From Plutella xylostella (lineage: Eukaryota > Arthropoda > Insecta > Lepidoptera > Plutellidae): a stretch of 64,000 bases of DNA. How positions within the stretch are numbered: position 1 is the first letter of the stretch; each line of letters opens with the position of its first letter. The stretch covers positions 2,175,001-2,239,000 of the forward strand of contig NC_064008.1 of NCBI RefSeq assembly GCF_932276165.1, given 5' to 3'. Shown here piece by piece: positions 33,600 through 43,814 of this stretch. The position numbers and the translations under genes were made by a program. The notes beneath the pieces were generated by a model. That model saw nothing but the letters and a program-made list of their open reading frames with translations, did not search any database and was not told the DNA's origin.

Positions 33600-34205
33600 T
33601 TATTTTTACAGCTGTTCTACCGACGATGATAGTAAGACTTAATTGTCAGCATACAGCATGCACTTAAGAAGTAACTTTTCGATTCGCAATCCTCCTTATC
33701 ATCTTTTATATCCCTAACATAACGTTCTTTAAATAGATTAAACAGCCAAGGCGAAGCACACATTAAACAGGGCTTAACACCCCTGTGGATGCTAAACCAG
33801 TCAGTGTAGGCTCTATTTATCCTAACGAAAGCCAAAGTTCCAGTGGTCGCGTCAATTGGCTGTCCACTCCATAAACGGACATTGTGTCCCACAAATCATT
33901 CCTCCTTACTATAAAAGCCTTTCCTAAATCTAAGAAGGCACAGAACTCTGTTAAGCCAGGACCTTTCTGTGACATTTCGTAGTGAATCCAAGATTTTTTA
34001 TTCTCTGTCTCCCTATCTACCCTTTCAATCAATATATTTGCATACAGAATCAACGATACTTAAGAGGCTGATGCCACGGTAAATGTTGCAGACCTGGAGA
34101 GAGCCTTTGTCTTTATGCAAAGAAACTATGACCGCTCCGCTCCAGTTACCTGGCATTGTACCGCAACACCAGCACTCATTGAGGAGTTGGTAAATCTCAA
34201 TTGCA
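33600..34205 (-). pseudogene. Degenerate LINE reverse transcriptase fragment
   Basis: Reading down the minus strand, three broken frames give RT blocks in order: MPGNWSGAVIVSLHKDKGS with YRGISLLSI, then CAFLDLGKAF, then TDWFSIHRGVKPCLM and SPWLFNLF. These are the standard palm/finger motifs of a non-LTR RT, with several frameshifts and stops. It differs from the 9079-10562 family. It joins directly to an RTE-like C-terminal piece at 34205. Confidence 0.75.
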
Positions 34206-34600
34206 GCCTCTCCCAATGAGCGCCACAACACTCGGTCCTCGGACTTCTTCCTCTAACCACTACCGGCTACCCGCCTACGGTCCAGCGGGCAGGAGGGCGT
34301 CCTACCCTGCGTCTGCATGTTCGTGGTCTCCACTCGAGAACTCGACTACCCCAACTGTTATTGATTCTTCGGCAGATATGACCAGCCCACTGCCACTTCC
34401 GCTTGCATATTTTGACAGCTATGTCGGTAACCGTGACGACCCCTGACGGATAATCTAATTTCTGATACGATCTATCAAAGAAACCCCAAGCATAGCTCTC
34501 TCCATAGCAGGCTGAGCGACTTGAAATCGGTGGACCAGTCCTACCGTCAGTGTCCAGGTCTCTGCACCATACGTCCACACTGGCAGGACGCACTGGCTGA
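34206..34600 (-). pseudogene. RTE-like LINE C-terminal fragment
   Basis: On the minus strand: VTVTDIAVKICKRKWQWAGH, RVLEWRPRTCRRRVGRPPAR and, after a frame break, LWRSLGEA. This is the 9079-10562 family tail, and LWRSLGEA continues in frame into the other LINE's RT at 34205, an apparent fusion of two dead elements. Confidence 0.75.
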
Positions 34601-35175
34601 AGACTTTTGTCTTCAGGCTCTGAGGAATGGCTGAGGAGAATATGTGACGAAGTTTCCCGAATTTCCCGTTCTTAGCATGCCTAAAGAAACTGCGACATTC
34701 AGTTTTGTGTCGAGAACTATAAGCAAATTATCGTTGCATTATTATCATTGATAACTAAAATTTATCTTAGAAAATAGAAACAAAATAATGGCTAATATAG
34801 AAAATATAATATAGAAAAATTGATTCAGGAAAGCATAAATCCGACATCGAAAAGAATATAAAGTCCACTTAAAATAGCAGAATTTCCCACTTCCGACAAA
34901 ATCTAGAGTACTAAGTTCAGTGATCATTGTTGAATCTCCCACTACCAACAAAATTTATAATACTAAGTCCAGTTAACATTGTTGGATCTAACACTTCCGA
35001 CAAAGTTAATCTGGGATTTGACGGTTAACAATGTCACATGTGCCTTTTTTCACCTTTCCTATCAAAAATACTAACTTTTCATCTTACTACCTTGTGGCAC
35101 ATTTAAAACTAAGTCACCATGCCGAATTTGGTTAAGATAGATAGAGTAATGTAAATTTTAGAACTATTTTAGTCA
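34601..35175. other. No gene seen
   Basis: Remnants of the LINE near 34620-34690, then AT-rich DNA. Two near-repeats of TTGTTGAATCTCCCACTACC/TTGTTGGATCTAACACTTCC occur at 34926 and 34979. Confidence 0.3.
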
Positions 35176-35185
35176 TATTTAAAAC

Positions 35186-37772
35186 TTAAAACTATTATAG
35201 AAAGTCATAACATCGATTCTGTGTTCATGATAGGCGATTACAACGCACATCCCGGTGAGTTATTTGCTACAGAGTTAACTGACTTTTGCTTAGAGCAATC
35301 GTGGTCGTGCATCGACACTGAACTGCTCCCAGTAGATACCTACACGTACGTGAGTGAACTGAACGGCTCCCACCGCTGGCTAGACCACTGTGTCGTGACG
35401 GACGCCGCTAAACTAACTGTAATCAGCTGTTCGGTTCTATATGACAATTACTGGTCCGATCACTTTCCTTTAATGATAACTTGTAATATTAATCTTTTGA
35501 AACCTAAAATTACTGTACCAATCATCAGATTAAATAAAATAGTATGGGGTGAACGTGATTTATTGCAAATTGATAAATATCATGATGTATGTCATTCTAA
35601 GCTACGCGAAATAGATTTTCCCATTGAGATTGCTAATTGTTGTAATAAAATGTGCTATGATACAGGTCATCAAACTATTATAGATAAATTGTACGATAAT
35701 ATCGTAGTCATTCTCACTGAGGCAGCTGAATGCAGTTATAATGTAAAAATTAAACGCAAGTGTACCTATGTAACTGGTTGGAATAAGCACGTACGCGACG
35801 CTCATAGTAAGGCTAGGCTTTGTTATCAAGAATGGCTATTACATGGTAAACCACCAGGTGGATGCTTGTATGATAATATGAATAGTTCGCGGAAATTTTT
35901 CAAATCAAAATTAAAATGGTGTCAAAAAAATGAGCAACAAATAAAGCTGGACATAATTGCGCAACACCATTCAAAAAAGAATTTTAGTCAATTTTGGAAA
36001 TCTACAAACAAATTAAATAATCGAGTGTCCCTTCCTGTGAGCGTGGCGGGTGTGCACGAGCCCCGCGACATCGCTAATGTATTTCAGCGCCATTTTACAG
36101 TGCCGTCACCGCTCGGCTCGCCGCCACCGCCGCCGCCGGTGCTTGATACTGAGGAACAGATACAGCCCGCAGGTGTATCCGTCAAATTCTCCTCCAAAGA
36201 CGTAGCTTCTGTAATCGCGAAAATGGTTAGAGGAAAGTCTCCGGGCCATGACAGCCTCAGTATCGAGCACCTGCGGCATGCGGGGGTTCACCTGCCCAGA
36301 CTACTGGCATTACTGTTTAATCTATGTATGAATCATTCTTATGTACCCGAGAAGTTAATGCGTACAACTGTCGTTCCTATTGTTAAAAACAAAACAGGTG
36401 ACTCATCTGATCTGTTTAACTATAGACCTATCTCATTAGCGACTATCATTGCAAAAGTGTTGGACAGTTTGATTGATCGGCACCTGGAGAAGCACATAAA
36501 TTTGAATGACGCGCAATTTGGTTTTCGGCGGGGTCTCTCAACGGAAAGTGCTATCCTGGCTCTCAAACAAACTGTCCAATACTACACATCTAGGAAAACA
36601 CCTATTTTTTCCTGCTTCCTAGATCTTTCTAAGGCTTTTGACCTTGTTAGCTATAATAAGCTTTGGGAAAAGTTGAAAGGAACCAGTTTACCTAATGAAA
36701 TAATATGTATGCTTATGTTTTGGTATAATAATCAGACAAATTATGTGCGATGGGCGGATGCATTATCCGATGAGTATAGGTTGGAGTGCGGGGTGAGGCA
36801 GGGGGGGTTGACCTCTCCCCGTCTCTTCAATCTGTACATCAATGACCTGATCGAGGAGCTCAGCAGCAGCAAAATAGGTTGTCACATAGACGGGGTGTGT
36901 GTAAATAACATTAGTTACGCCGATGACATGGCCCTGCTGAGCCCCTCGGTCAGTGCACTGAAGAAATTGGTAGGTATGTGTGAACGATATGCAGTGACTC
37001 ATGGGCTCAAATATAATGAAAAAAAAAGCGAACTAATGTTATTCAGAGCGGGTAATAAGACATACCCGTTCGAACAGGAGATCGAGTTGAACGGCGCTCC
37101 TCTGCAAAGAGTGAACAAATTCAAATATTTGGGCCACTGGGTCACACCAGACCTAAGTGACAATTTAGACATAGAACGGGAGCGCAGGTCGTTGGCTGTC
37201 CGATGTAATATGTTGGCCCGCAGGTTTGCAGGGTGTACCAAAGAAGTGAAGGTGACATTTTTCAAGGCGTATTGCCAGTCCTTCTACACTTGCAGCCTGT
37301 GGGTGAACTATACGAAGCGGGCATACAGCGACCTGCGTGTCCAGTACAACAACGCATTCAGGGCTCTGATGGGGCTGCGGCGTTTCTGCAGCGCGTCCGG
37401 CATGCTGGCCGAGGCGCGTGTGGACAGCTTCCAGGCGATCATGCGCTCGCGGTGCCTCTCCATGTGGCGCCGCATGCGCTGCGGCTCCAATGGCATCCTG
37501 AATGCGTTGGCGGACCGGTGGGACTCTCCGATGCTGGCGCGCTGGATAAGGCTACATGCAGTCAAGTTGACAGCCTTCTAGCAGGTGTAGGTATCTGAGA
37601 GTCCAAACGGGCCGTGTACCCCTTTTTATATTTTTGTTATTTTGTGCGTTTTATTGTGTTTGTGTATTTATTAACCATTTCATTATAATATCATGTTTAC
37701 TAACCACCATATGGACTATTGATTGTAATTAATTTAATAAGTCTGAAATAAAATTATTTTATTTATTTTATT
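35186..37772 (+). mobile_element. Young 5'-truncated CR1-like LINE with 10-bp TSD
   Basis: It is flanked by TATTTAAAAC at 35176-35185 and 37773-37782. The 5' end starts inside the endonuclease domain and the 3' end is GAAATAAAATTATTT plus a (TTTATTTTA)n-type tail. The coding part has no frame break, so the insertion is recent. Confidence 0.8.
35221..37581 (+). CDS. LINE endonuclease-RT polyprotein, N-terminally truncated
   Basis: 786 open codons. The visible N-terminus is the end of an apurinic-type endonuclease (FMIGDYNAHPGE, then SHRWLDHCVVTD and YWSDHFPL). The reverse transcriptase follows: FNYRPISLATIIAKV near residue 400, FSCFLDLSKAFDLV near 463, CGVRQGGLTSPRLFN near 523 and catalytic YADD near 565. 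A C-terminal domain has NKFKYLGHWVTPDL. A Pro run (about residues 300-310) sits between endonuclease and RT. The first codon is GTG, and the frame extends upstream to a stop near 35167, so the real N-terminus is missing. The CR1/Jockey-like assignment comes from motif style. The protein is probably inactive without its endonuclease N-terminus. Confidence 0.85.
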   Translation: MFMIGDYNAHPGELFATELTDFCLEQSWSCIDTELLPVDTYTYVSELNGSHRWLDHCVVTDAAKLTVISCSVLYDNYWSDHFPLMITCNINLLKPKITVPIIRLNKIVWGERDLLQIDKYHDVCHSKLREIDFPIEIANCCNKMCYDTGHQTIIDKLYDNIVVILTEAAECSYNVKIKRKCTYVTGWNKHVRDAHSKARLCYQEWLLHGKPPGGCLYDNMNSSRKFFKSKLKWCQKNEQQIKLDIIAQHHSKKNFSQFWKSTNKLNNRVSLPVSVAGVHEPRDIANVFQRHFTVPSPLGSPPPPPPVLDTEEQIQPAGVSVKFSSKDVASVIAKMVRGKSPGHDSLSIEHLRHAGVHLPRLLALLFNLCMNHSYVPEKLMRTTVVPIVKNKTGDSSDLFNYRPISLATIIAKVLDSLIDRHLEKHINLNDAQFGFRRGLSTESAILALKQTVQYYTSRKTPIFSCFLDLSKAFDLVSYNKLWEKLKGTSLPNEIICMLMFWYNNQTNYVRWADALSDEYRLECGVRQGGLTSPRLFNLYINDLIEELSSSKIGCHIDGVCVNNISYADDMALLSPSVSALKKLVGMCERYAVTHGLKYNEKKSELMLFRAGNKTYPFEQEIELNGAPLQRVNKFKYLGHWVTPDLSDNLDIERERRSLAVRCNMLARRFAGCTKEVKVTFFKAYCQSFYTCSLWVNYTKRAYSDLRVQYNNAFRALMGLRRFCSASGMLAEARVDSFQAIMRSRCLSMWRRMRCGSNGILNALADRWDSPMLARWIRLHAVKLTAF

Positions 37773-37782
37773 TATTTAAAAC

Positions 37783-37932
37783 GGCTCTACTGAAAAGTAG
37801 CGATTTTTCACTTACGACGATGTTAAATGCTGCAGTCGAATTGTATATCATGGTCATTACGAATGAAGTGCTATTTTAACTGGCTGGAAGAAATAGCTTT
37901 TTGAAAATAAGTCCGTCGTCGACCCCATGAGT
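37783..37932. other. Short spacer between two retro-insertions
   Basis: About 150 bp between the LINE's duplication and the first copy of the helicase insert's duplication. No gene seen. Confidence 0.4.
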
Positions 37933-37945
37933 CACCACTTTTTGG

Positions 37946-37948
<3 letters not shown>

Positions 37949-37979
<31 letters not shown>

Positions 37980-39849
37980 TATTATCACTCCACAGACTTT
38001 ATGTCCGTGCCTTTTTGAGAGATCAATATATTGTGAGAGTTTGGTTGTTTTTTATCTTCATCTTTTAACTACTCACTACTCAATGTGGAAGCTTATAATA
38101 TATATATTTTATCTTTTATATATATATACCTATATATTATTAATAATTTTTTTTTTTTTTTTGCACTCCTGGAGGAAAATCTACACAGACATCTGGGAAG
38201 GGGACCCAGGTAGTGTCGGCCTTTAACCGACTAAAAACCCCCAGTTGTGCATTTCTTGTTTTTTTTTTTTTTTTTTTCTTTTTTTTTTTCCTTTGTTTCA
38301 CACAGTCACACTTACAATTATAATGGCAACAAACATTTGAAGGGTAGGGCCAGTGTCAGCTGTCTTCAGAGAACTTAACAGACGCCTGTCAGTGGCCACA
38401 CACTCCTTTTGTCATCGCTGTTGTTTTGCCTGGTGTTAATGTGTGACAGTGTTCTTAAAACTATCTTAATTTTATTGGTTAGTTCTTATACCGATAATAT
38501 TAATTCATGATATACTATACAATACCTACATATCAAAACTATACAATACATGCTATATACTATACATAACAAAACTATAAAATACATGCAATACGGTTTG
38601 GCCGTCAATATAAAATTAAAATCAAAATTCTCCTATTCCGCTCCATTTTGCGTTGCCAAAAGCCTTGATTGCTGGGCAATGACCTCTTTGTCCCGATTTT
38701 TTATTGCCATCTTTAGGTTGTACTCGAGGATCCGTTTCTTCGGTGCTGTTATTGCCGTTTTAGCGAGGTTGCCGATAGCGTCCTCGGTGTCATCCGCATA
38801 GTAGGTGCAGGCGGAGGTGTGCCTCGACAGCGCCACTACTGCGTGAGGTATGCTATCGTGCAACTTTATTTTATCTTTTGTTTTTATGATAATGACGGAT
38901 TCGTACGTCAATCCCTGTGCTTCGTGTATGGTTAAGACGCGTGATCCCGTTCCTTCTCCAAACCCTTGGCTGGTCAGGGTCTCTTTTTCTTCCTGTGTAT
39001 GCGTCAGGAATAGAGTGTTGGTTTGGGATTTTGGAATTGCTGCGTCTGTAAACCTTTTCAGCTGCAGGGATTGGATACGCGCTGTGGCTGCGTATATGCC
39101 TGAGTATACTTCTCTTAGGGCGTATGCAACATCCATGGGGTTTCTGTATGAGCACAACAGCTCCTGGGTGATGTTTGCTACCAGTGTTGGGCGACTGTAC
39201 CTTAGTTCGAATAGGTTCTCTCTGTCTATGTACGGTAGCTGGTTGATGTCTCCGATTAGAGCAATATCACTGGCACGGGACAGGCGGGCGGCAATTACGA
39301 TTGCCCCGAAATGGTTCATCAGGGCCTCGTCAATTATCAGGCGTTGGCATCCGACATGTTCTCTAAAGCCGTTTACTAGGACTGATGCCATCGTACGTAC
39401 CCTAGTTCTAACCATGTCCCCGATCCTATGCGCTAGCCTGTTTCGTATATCGACGGCCGCCTCAGTTGTCGTGGTGATAATGGTGTCTTTGCTCACATCG
39501 AAGTTATTTACCACCCAGGTTGTCTTCCCACATCCAGGTACCCCGTTCACCCAAGTGATGGTGGGCATCGTCCAGCTATTCCAGGTAGCGTTAATGGTTT
39601 CCGCTTTTGCTAGGATTTTGTCCTCTAGCATAATCCTGGTACACTGAGCTACGACCACCATTTGGTTGTTGTGTGGGAGAGTGAGTTTCGGGATGTTGCG
39701 TTCCCAGGGCACGAATCCGCATTCCTCGCTATAAGCCGCCATATACGCTCCAGACATTTTGCCTCTGAGGACTTGGCAACTACTGTTATCGTATATGCAG
39801 GCTTCGGCCTCCTCGAGTAAAACTTTTAGCCGGCTTTCGTTCTCTTGCC
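37949..39849 (-). mobile_element. Retroposed insert carrying a virus-type helicase
   Basis: TCACCACTTTTTGGTTT occurs at 37932-37948 and again at 39850-39866 and reads as the target-site duplication. On the minus strand the insert starts next to the 39850 copy and ends in an AATAAA signal (37982-37977) and a ~25-nt poly(A) (plus-strand T run 37949-37972) next to the other copy. This is how LINE machinery integrates an RNA. About 650 nt of 3' UTR with two internal A-rich tracts follow the coding frame. The 5' end lies inside a coding frame, so the copy is 5'-truncated. Confidence 0.8.
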
Positions 39850-39850
39850 T
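38633..39850 (-). CDS. RNA-virus-type superfamily 1 helicase, 5'-truncated
   Basis: About 405 open codons. Helicase motifs occur in order: Walker A GVPGCGKTT, Walker B IIDEA, motif III IGDINQLPYI, motif IV-like CSYRNP, motif V IHEAQGLT and motif VI VALSRH. This arrangement is that of helicases from alphavirus-like positive-strand RNA viruses (virga/tobamo-like), not of cellular SF1 helicases. There is no ATG at the start: the frame runs back into the target-site duplication and a TAA, so the true N-terminus is absent. Such helicases have been reported inside lepidopteran LINE proteins, which fits the poly(A) and duplication. The frame is open to its stop. It is a truncated, probably non-functional copy of a larger retrotransposon or virus-derived protein. 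Confidence 0.8.
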   Translation of the reverse strand, partial: RQENESRLKVLLEEAEACIYDNSSCQVLRGKMSGAYMAAYSEECGFVPWERNIPKLTLPHNNQMVVVAQCTRIMLEDKILAKAETINATWNSWTMPTITWVNGVPGCGKTTWVVNNFDVSKDTIITTTTEAAVDIRNRLAHRIGDMVRTRVRTMASVLVNGFREHVGCQRLIIDEALMNHFGAIVIAARLSRASDIALIGDINQLPYIDRENLFELRYSRPTLVANITQELLCSYRNPMDVAYALREVYSGIYAATARIQSLQLKRFTDAAIPKSQTNTLFLTHTQEEKETLTSQGFGEGTGSRVLTIHEAQGLTYESVIIIKTKDKIKLHDSIPHAVVALSRHTSACTYYADDTEDAIGNLAKTAITAPKKRILEYNLKMAIKNRDKEVIAQQSRLLATQNGAE

Positions 39851-39866
39851 CACCACTTTTTGGTTT

Positions 39867-40735
39867 ATATACCACTTTTACAACATCCTGTATAATATGT
39901 AAAGTGATCAAACAACAGCATTGAAGCGGAAAGTGAGTGAAAGTAAATGCACTTCCTTACTAGCCGATGACGCCCCATATACATAATATACAACAACAAT
40001 ACATAACATATTATTATTATTATTTAGAGTATTTGACGTTCGTGAAGCACATTTAGTGTGAGGCTATACATAATATACAACAAAAATACCTACATAACCT
40101 TTAATAAAAACAATAGTACTTTTAAGTTTTACAGACAGTTTCACTCCTGATTATTTAAAGATAAGTCGTTATTTAAGCACATTTAGGCTGCATAGGTGCG
40201 TTGCGTACTGTTCCTCTGGGACGATGCATCGCAATGCACCAATGGGGACTCACCCTGAAAGTACCAACTCAGCAGTGCAGCGATTATAAGATTTTCGAAC
40301 CTCCGTTTACGATGCGTATCGTCAACTGTCACTGACAAAATGTAAGGCAAATTTGTTAACTCCAAAAGTGACTACCTACGTTGGCGCTGTTCTTTTTCCA
40401 TACGTTTGTGTAGTATCGAAAATAGTATCGAATTTCCACGTTAGCCCGTGACAGGCCCTCAGGTTTTAAATGTTAATATTTAACATGGTGACAGGTCAAT
40501 GCAGCCGACGCATGATGTAAGCACTAAGCAGTCTTCTTACTTATTTACAAAGCGGGACTTCAATAAAATTACTCAGCACAATGATTCACGATCTCAAATT
40601 AGTATTCTGGTCCAGTAGTGAGCATTGCGGAGTGTTGAATTGACCTGTTTGTTTATATTAATAGCTGGCGCTTGCACACAATATTAATAATATGGGTGCA
40701 ACATTCATAGAACTCCATACTGAGAGCTAATAAAT
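39867..40735. other. No gene seen
   Basis: AT-rich with a short (TTA)n run at 40010. No exon or element was identified. Confidence 0.3.
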
Positions 40736-40739
40736 AAAT

Positions 40740-41000
40740 ATGTGGGGACATCTCACACACGGCCATCCAATCCCAAGCTAGGCAGAACCTGGGTTATGGG
40801 TGTTGGACAGCTGATATATCTACACAAATACATACATACTTACTTATAATAAACGTAATATACATACTAAATATCAACACCCAAGACCCGAGTACAAATA
40901 TCTTTCTGTTTTTAAACAAATATCTGCCCCAGCCGGGAATCGAACCCGGGACCTTCGGCATAGCAGTCAGGGTCACTAACCACTACACCATTCAGCCGCC
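40740..41000 (-). repeat. SINE family B relative, reversed
   Basis: The head at the right has GGGAATCGAACCCGGGACCT (complement of a B box) and AGTCAGGGTCACTAACCACT. The body has CCCAAGCTAGGCAGAACC, as in 10858-11065. Confidence 0.7.
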
Positions 41001-41201
41001 GTAGCTCATTTCAGTCGTTAAAATGCATTCGATTCCAAACGGCCATTTTCCATTTAGACCTAAAACATAGGATAAGTTTTTGTTAACCTGTTTAAAAAAC
41101 GTTTCAATAGAACTGAAATGCGTTCACTAGTTGATGTTCGTGAATCAATGAAGGTATAATTATTTTCCTATATAATATTCACGGGAATAACCTAGTACAG
41201 T

Positions 41202-41334
41202 CAGCTGCATAAGTAGCTGTACACTTTTGTACCTTGTTAAACTCACTAACTGCCTATTCAAACATTGACGGTTTGTTATATAGTCAATTTGACAAGGTAC
41301 AAAAGTGTATCTAGCTACTTATGCAGCTGAACCT
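41202..41334. repeat. Palindromic MITE, family P1, copy 2
   Basis: CAGTCAGCTGCATAAGTAGC at the left mirrors GCTACTTATGCAGCTGAACC at the right, with TTGACAAGGTACAAAAGTGT inner arms. Same family as 7226-7366. Confidence 0.75.
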
Positions 41335-41694
41335 ATTTGCATATAAACATAATGATCTACCTACAGTGGTGGAATAGAAGGAAAAACCTCTTTGTTTGCA
41401 ACGGCTTTTGAATATTATAATATTATTTGCTAGACATGATAGAAATATAGCGTTCCGGTCTTTGATTTACTAAAGCAAACATTTCAAGCTTATTTGTATT
41501 GCAATCCTTCTAAACACCAGAATAAATACTGCGTTTACTTCTGGAATTTCTGCTTGGAAACAGACTATAGAGCTTCCACTATGTTATTGCATTTTTGACG
41601 TTTCCTTATGTGTGGTAAGTAAAGTTGGTTTTCCTTTGCAGTCATAAAATATGTATGGGATTTCAAATGTCAAGAAATTTATAATATAATGGAC

Positions 41695-42797
41695 CATGGG
41701 CGTACCCAGGTAGGGGCAGGGGGGGGCAGCTGCCCCCCCCTAGCCCTTTCGAACCTTAGATTTTTTTTCTATCATATGTTAAAAAAATGCATAATATCGC
41801 GGCGGGTAAATAATAAAAAAATATACATTTTCCGTTTCCCCGAAAAGTCATAGCACATTCGTGCTATCTGGGTTTCATCACCACTAACACACATTTGTGC
41901 ATTGAGATATTTTACTTAGGATACCTACTTAATTGAATGAAAAAAAAAAACAGAAATTATGAATTCATCAGTTTCTTAAATCAATCATTTCAACTAGGTA
42001 TATCATAAAAACAAAAATACAGTTTAATTCAGAAAACTTAGCTTTTTCACTTACTTTTTAATTCTAATGATATAGTTTTGACTTCCATCACATAAATGAC
42101 AACTTTAAGGGGTGAAATATAAATTTAAAACATTATTAGCTCAAATCTTCAGTTTTATTCTCTATTATTAGGTATTCTATTCTATTCGCTTTGGGGGTGT
42201 AAGTACCTGCACCTGGCTCTCTCGAGTGGAACCTTTGTGCATATCCCCATGGTCTAACCACTGCTGCTTCAACTGCCTTCCTAAGCTTGGGGGCCGTCCA
42301 TTAATCACGTGAGGTGATATGATATTTGGTGAGGTTTGGGACCTCCCCCTCCTGGATCACGTGTATTTTTTTGGAAGTCTATGTAAAGGCTATTTTTGAC
42401 TTGAAAAAATATAACGAAAATTGCGTATTGAATTGAAAAACATTTATGTGCATTTGTAATAAAATTTATTAATTTAATCTTTAATCCTATAAATTTTTGC
42501 GCCGTTCAAAATTTCAGTTCAGAATTACCTAGCGCTTTTTGACAAAATAATTAATACACGTGACGTCTAATGAGACCCCCCCTCCCCCTCGTGATATTCC
42601 GTGAGGTTTTCCGTACCCTCTAAAAAGTACAAAATCAAGCGCACATTCATATCACTCAGGTTCGAAAGGACTAGAAGATAAAAAAAGGTGAATTTTCCTA
42701 CCAAGCGGGAATTAAAAACGTGATACATACCTACTCTGCGCAAAATGAAACAGGTATGACCTGCCCCTCCCTAGCTGAAATCCTGGGTACGCCCTTG
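41695..42797. mobile_element. Non-autonomous hAT-like element with 8-bp TSD
   Basis: The termini CATGGGCGTACCCAGG and CCTGGGTACGCCCTTG are inverted repeats, flanked by the 8-bp duplication TAATGGAC (41687-41694, 42798-42805). No transposase frame exists. A reversed family C fragment (about 42196-42300) and a second inverted-repeat-like segment (GGCCGTCCATTAATCACGTG ... CCCCCTCGTGATATTCCGTG) lie inside. Confidence 0.75.
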
Positions 42798-42805
42798 TAA
42801 TGGAC

Positions 42806-43550
42806 AGAGTATAGGTACATAGTTAAGTATACAAAGCGAAAGAGTGTAGTTTTTTACACTCGCGAGCAATGAAAAAGTTCCAGTGACAAATTACTCCTAA
42901 ACGGAAAAGACTATCGTCAGCCGTCCGAAAGAGGAAGCTCGTAGTGACATGAAGATATTGTATTGTCATTTATTAGCCAATGACATGATGACAGATTCTT
43001 CTTTACCGACAAAAATTGATAACATGTTTTCTGATTTTTGTACATAGCATACCTATTCAGTATTACTTGTCATATTGTATTAATCATAATCACGATAAAC
43101 TAATCCAATGAGGTTATGAGTCATGCTTTGATTCCCTATTCTAACCGAAGTTAGTACCTATACAGTTAGCAAAAGAGTAAAGTAACCAGCCACCTTCTTT
43201 CATAATATTTAAATCTACCTGAATACGAATGGATTTATTTAGGTACCTAGTTTATTTATTAGACCTTGTGAATGTATCGAATCAATTTTATTGAAGTCAC
43301 TTTTATTCTGTGAATGTAATGAAAATGAATTCGAAAAATATGGATGGACGGATAATTTTCCTGTAGCTATAACGGTTACGGTAACTACGGTGTCTGTCGC
43401 ACAATGTATTTTACACCCTGTATAGAGTGTACTGTATTATAAAGGGCAAATTCAGCTTGGCTCAACTTTTTGAAATGATCACTATCACCTAAGAATGAAC
43501 GCCTAACTTTAACGATCGTAGGTATAACAATCCAACTATATGTCATCTGT
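42806..43550. other. No gene seen
   Basis: AT-rich, no exon or element identified. Confidence 0.3.
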
Positions 43551-43558
43551 CACTTTCA

Positions 43559-43809
43559 GCCGGGTCCAGACGAGTGTAACGTGTAACGTAATTCACCGTG
43601 TAATGTTACACGAATTCTACGTGTGGACGTCACAACGAGCATTACATGTAACGCTCGCGGTTGATACATCGGCTGTCGGTTTTTCGCGCGAATACAAAAG
43701 CGCGCGCAGTAGGTACTCGTTTGGTTGAGTTCGCGTGCCGTCCACACTGTTGACGCTAAATTACACGTACTTAATGTTACATTTCACGTTACACTCGTCT
43801 GGACCCGGC
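43559..43809. repeat. MITE with terminal inverted repeats
   Basis: GCCGGGTCCAGACGAGTGTA begins the element and TACACTCGTCTGGACCCGGC ends it. TTTCA flanks both sides (43554-43558, 43810-43814). The interior is GC-richer, with several GTGTAACG/CGTTACAC words and no intact frame. Confidence 0.7.
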
Positions 43810-43814
43810 TTTCA

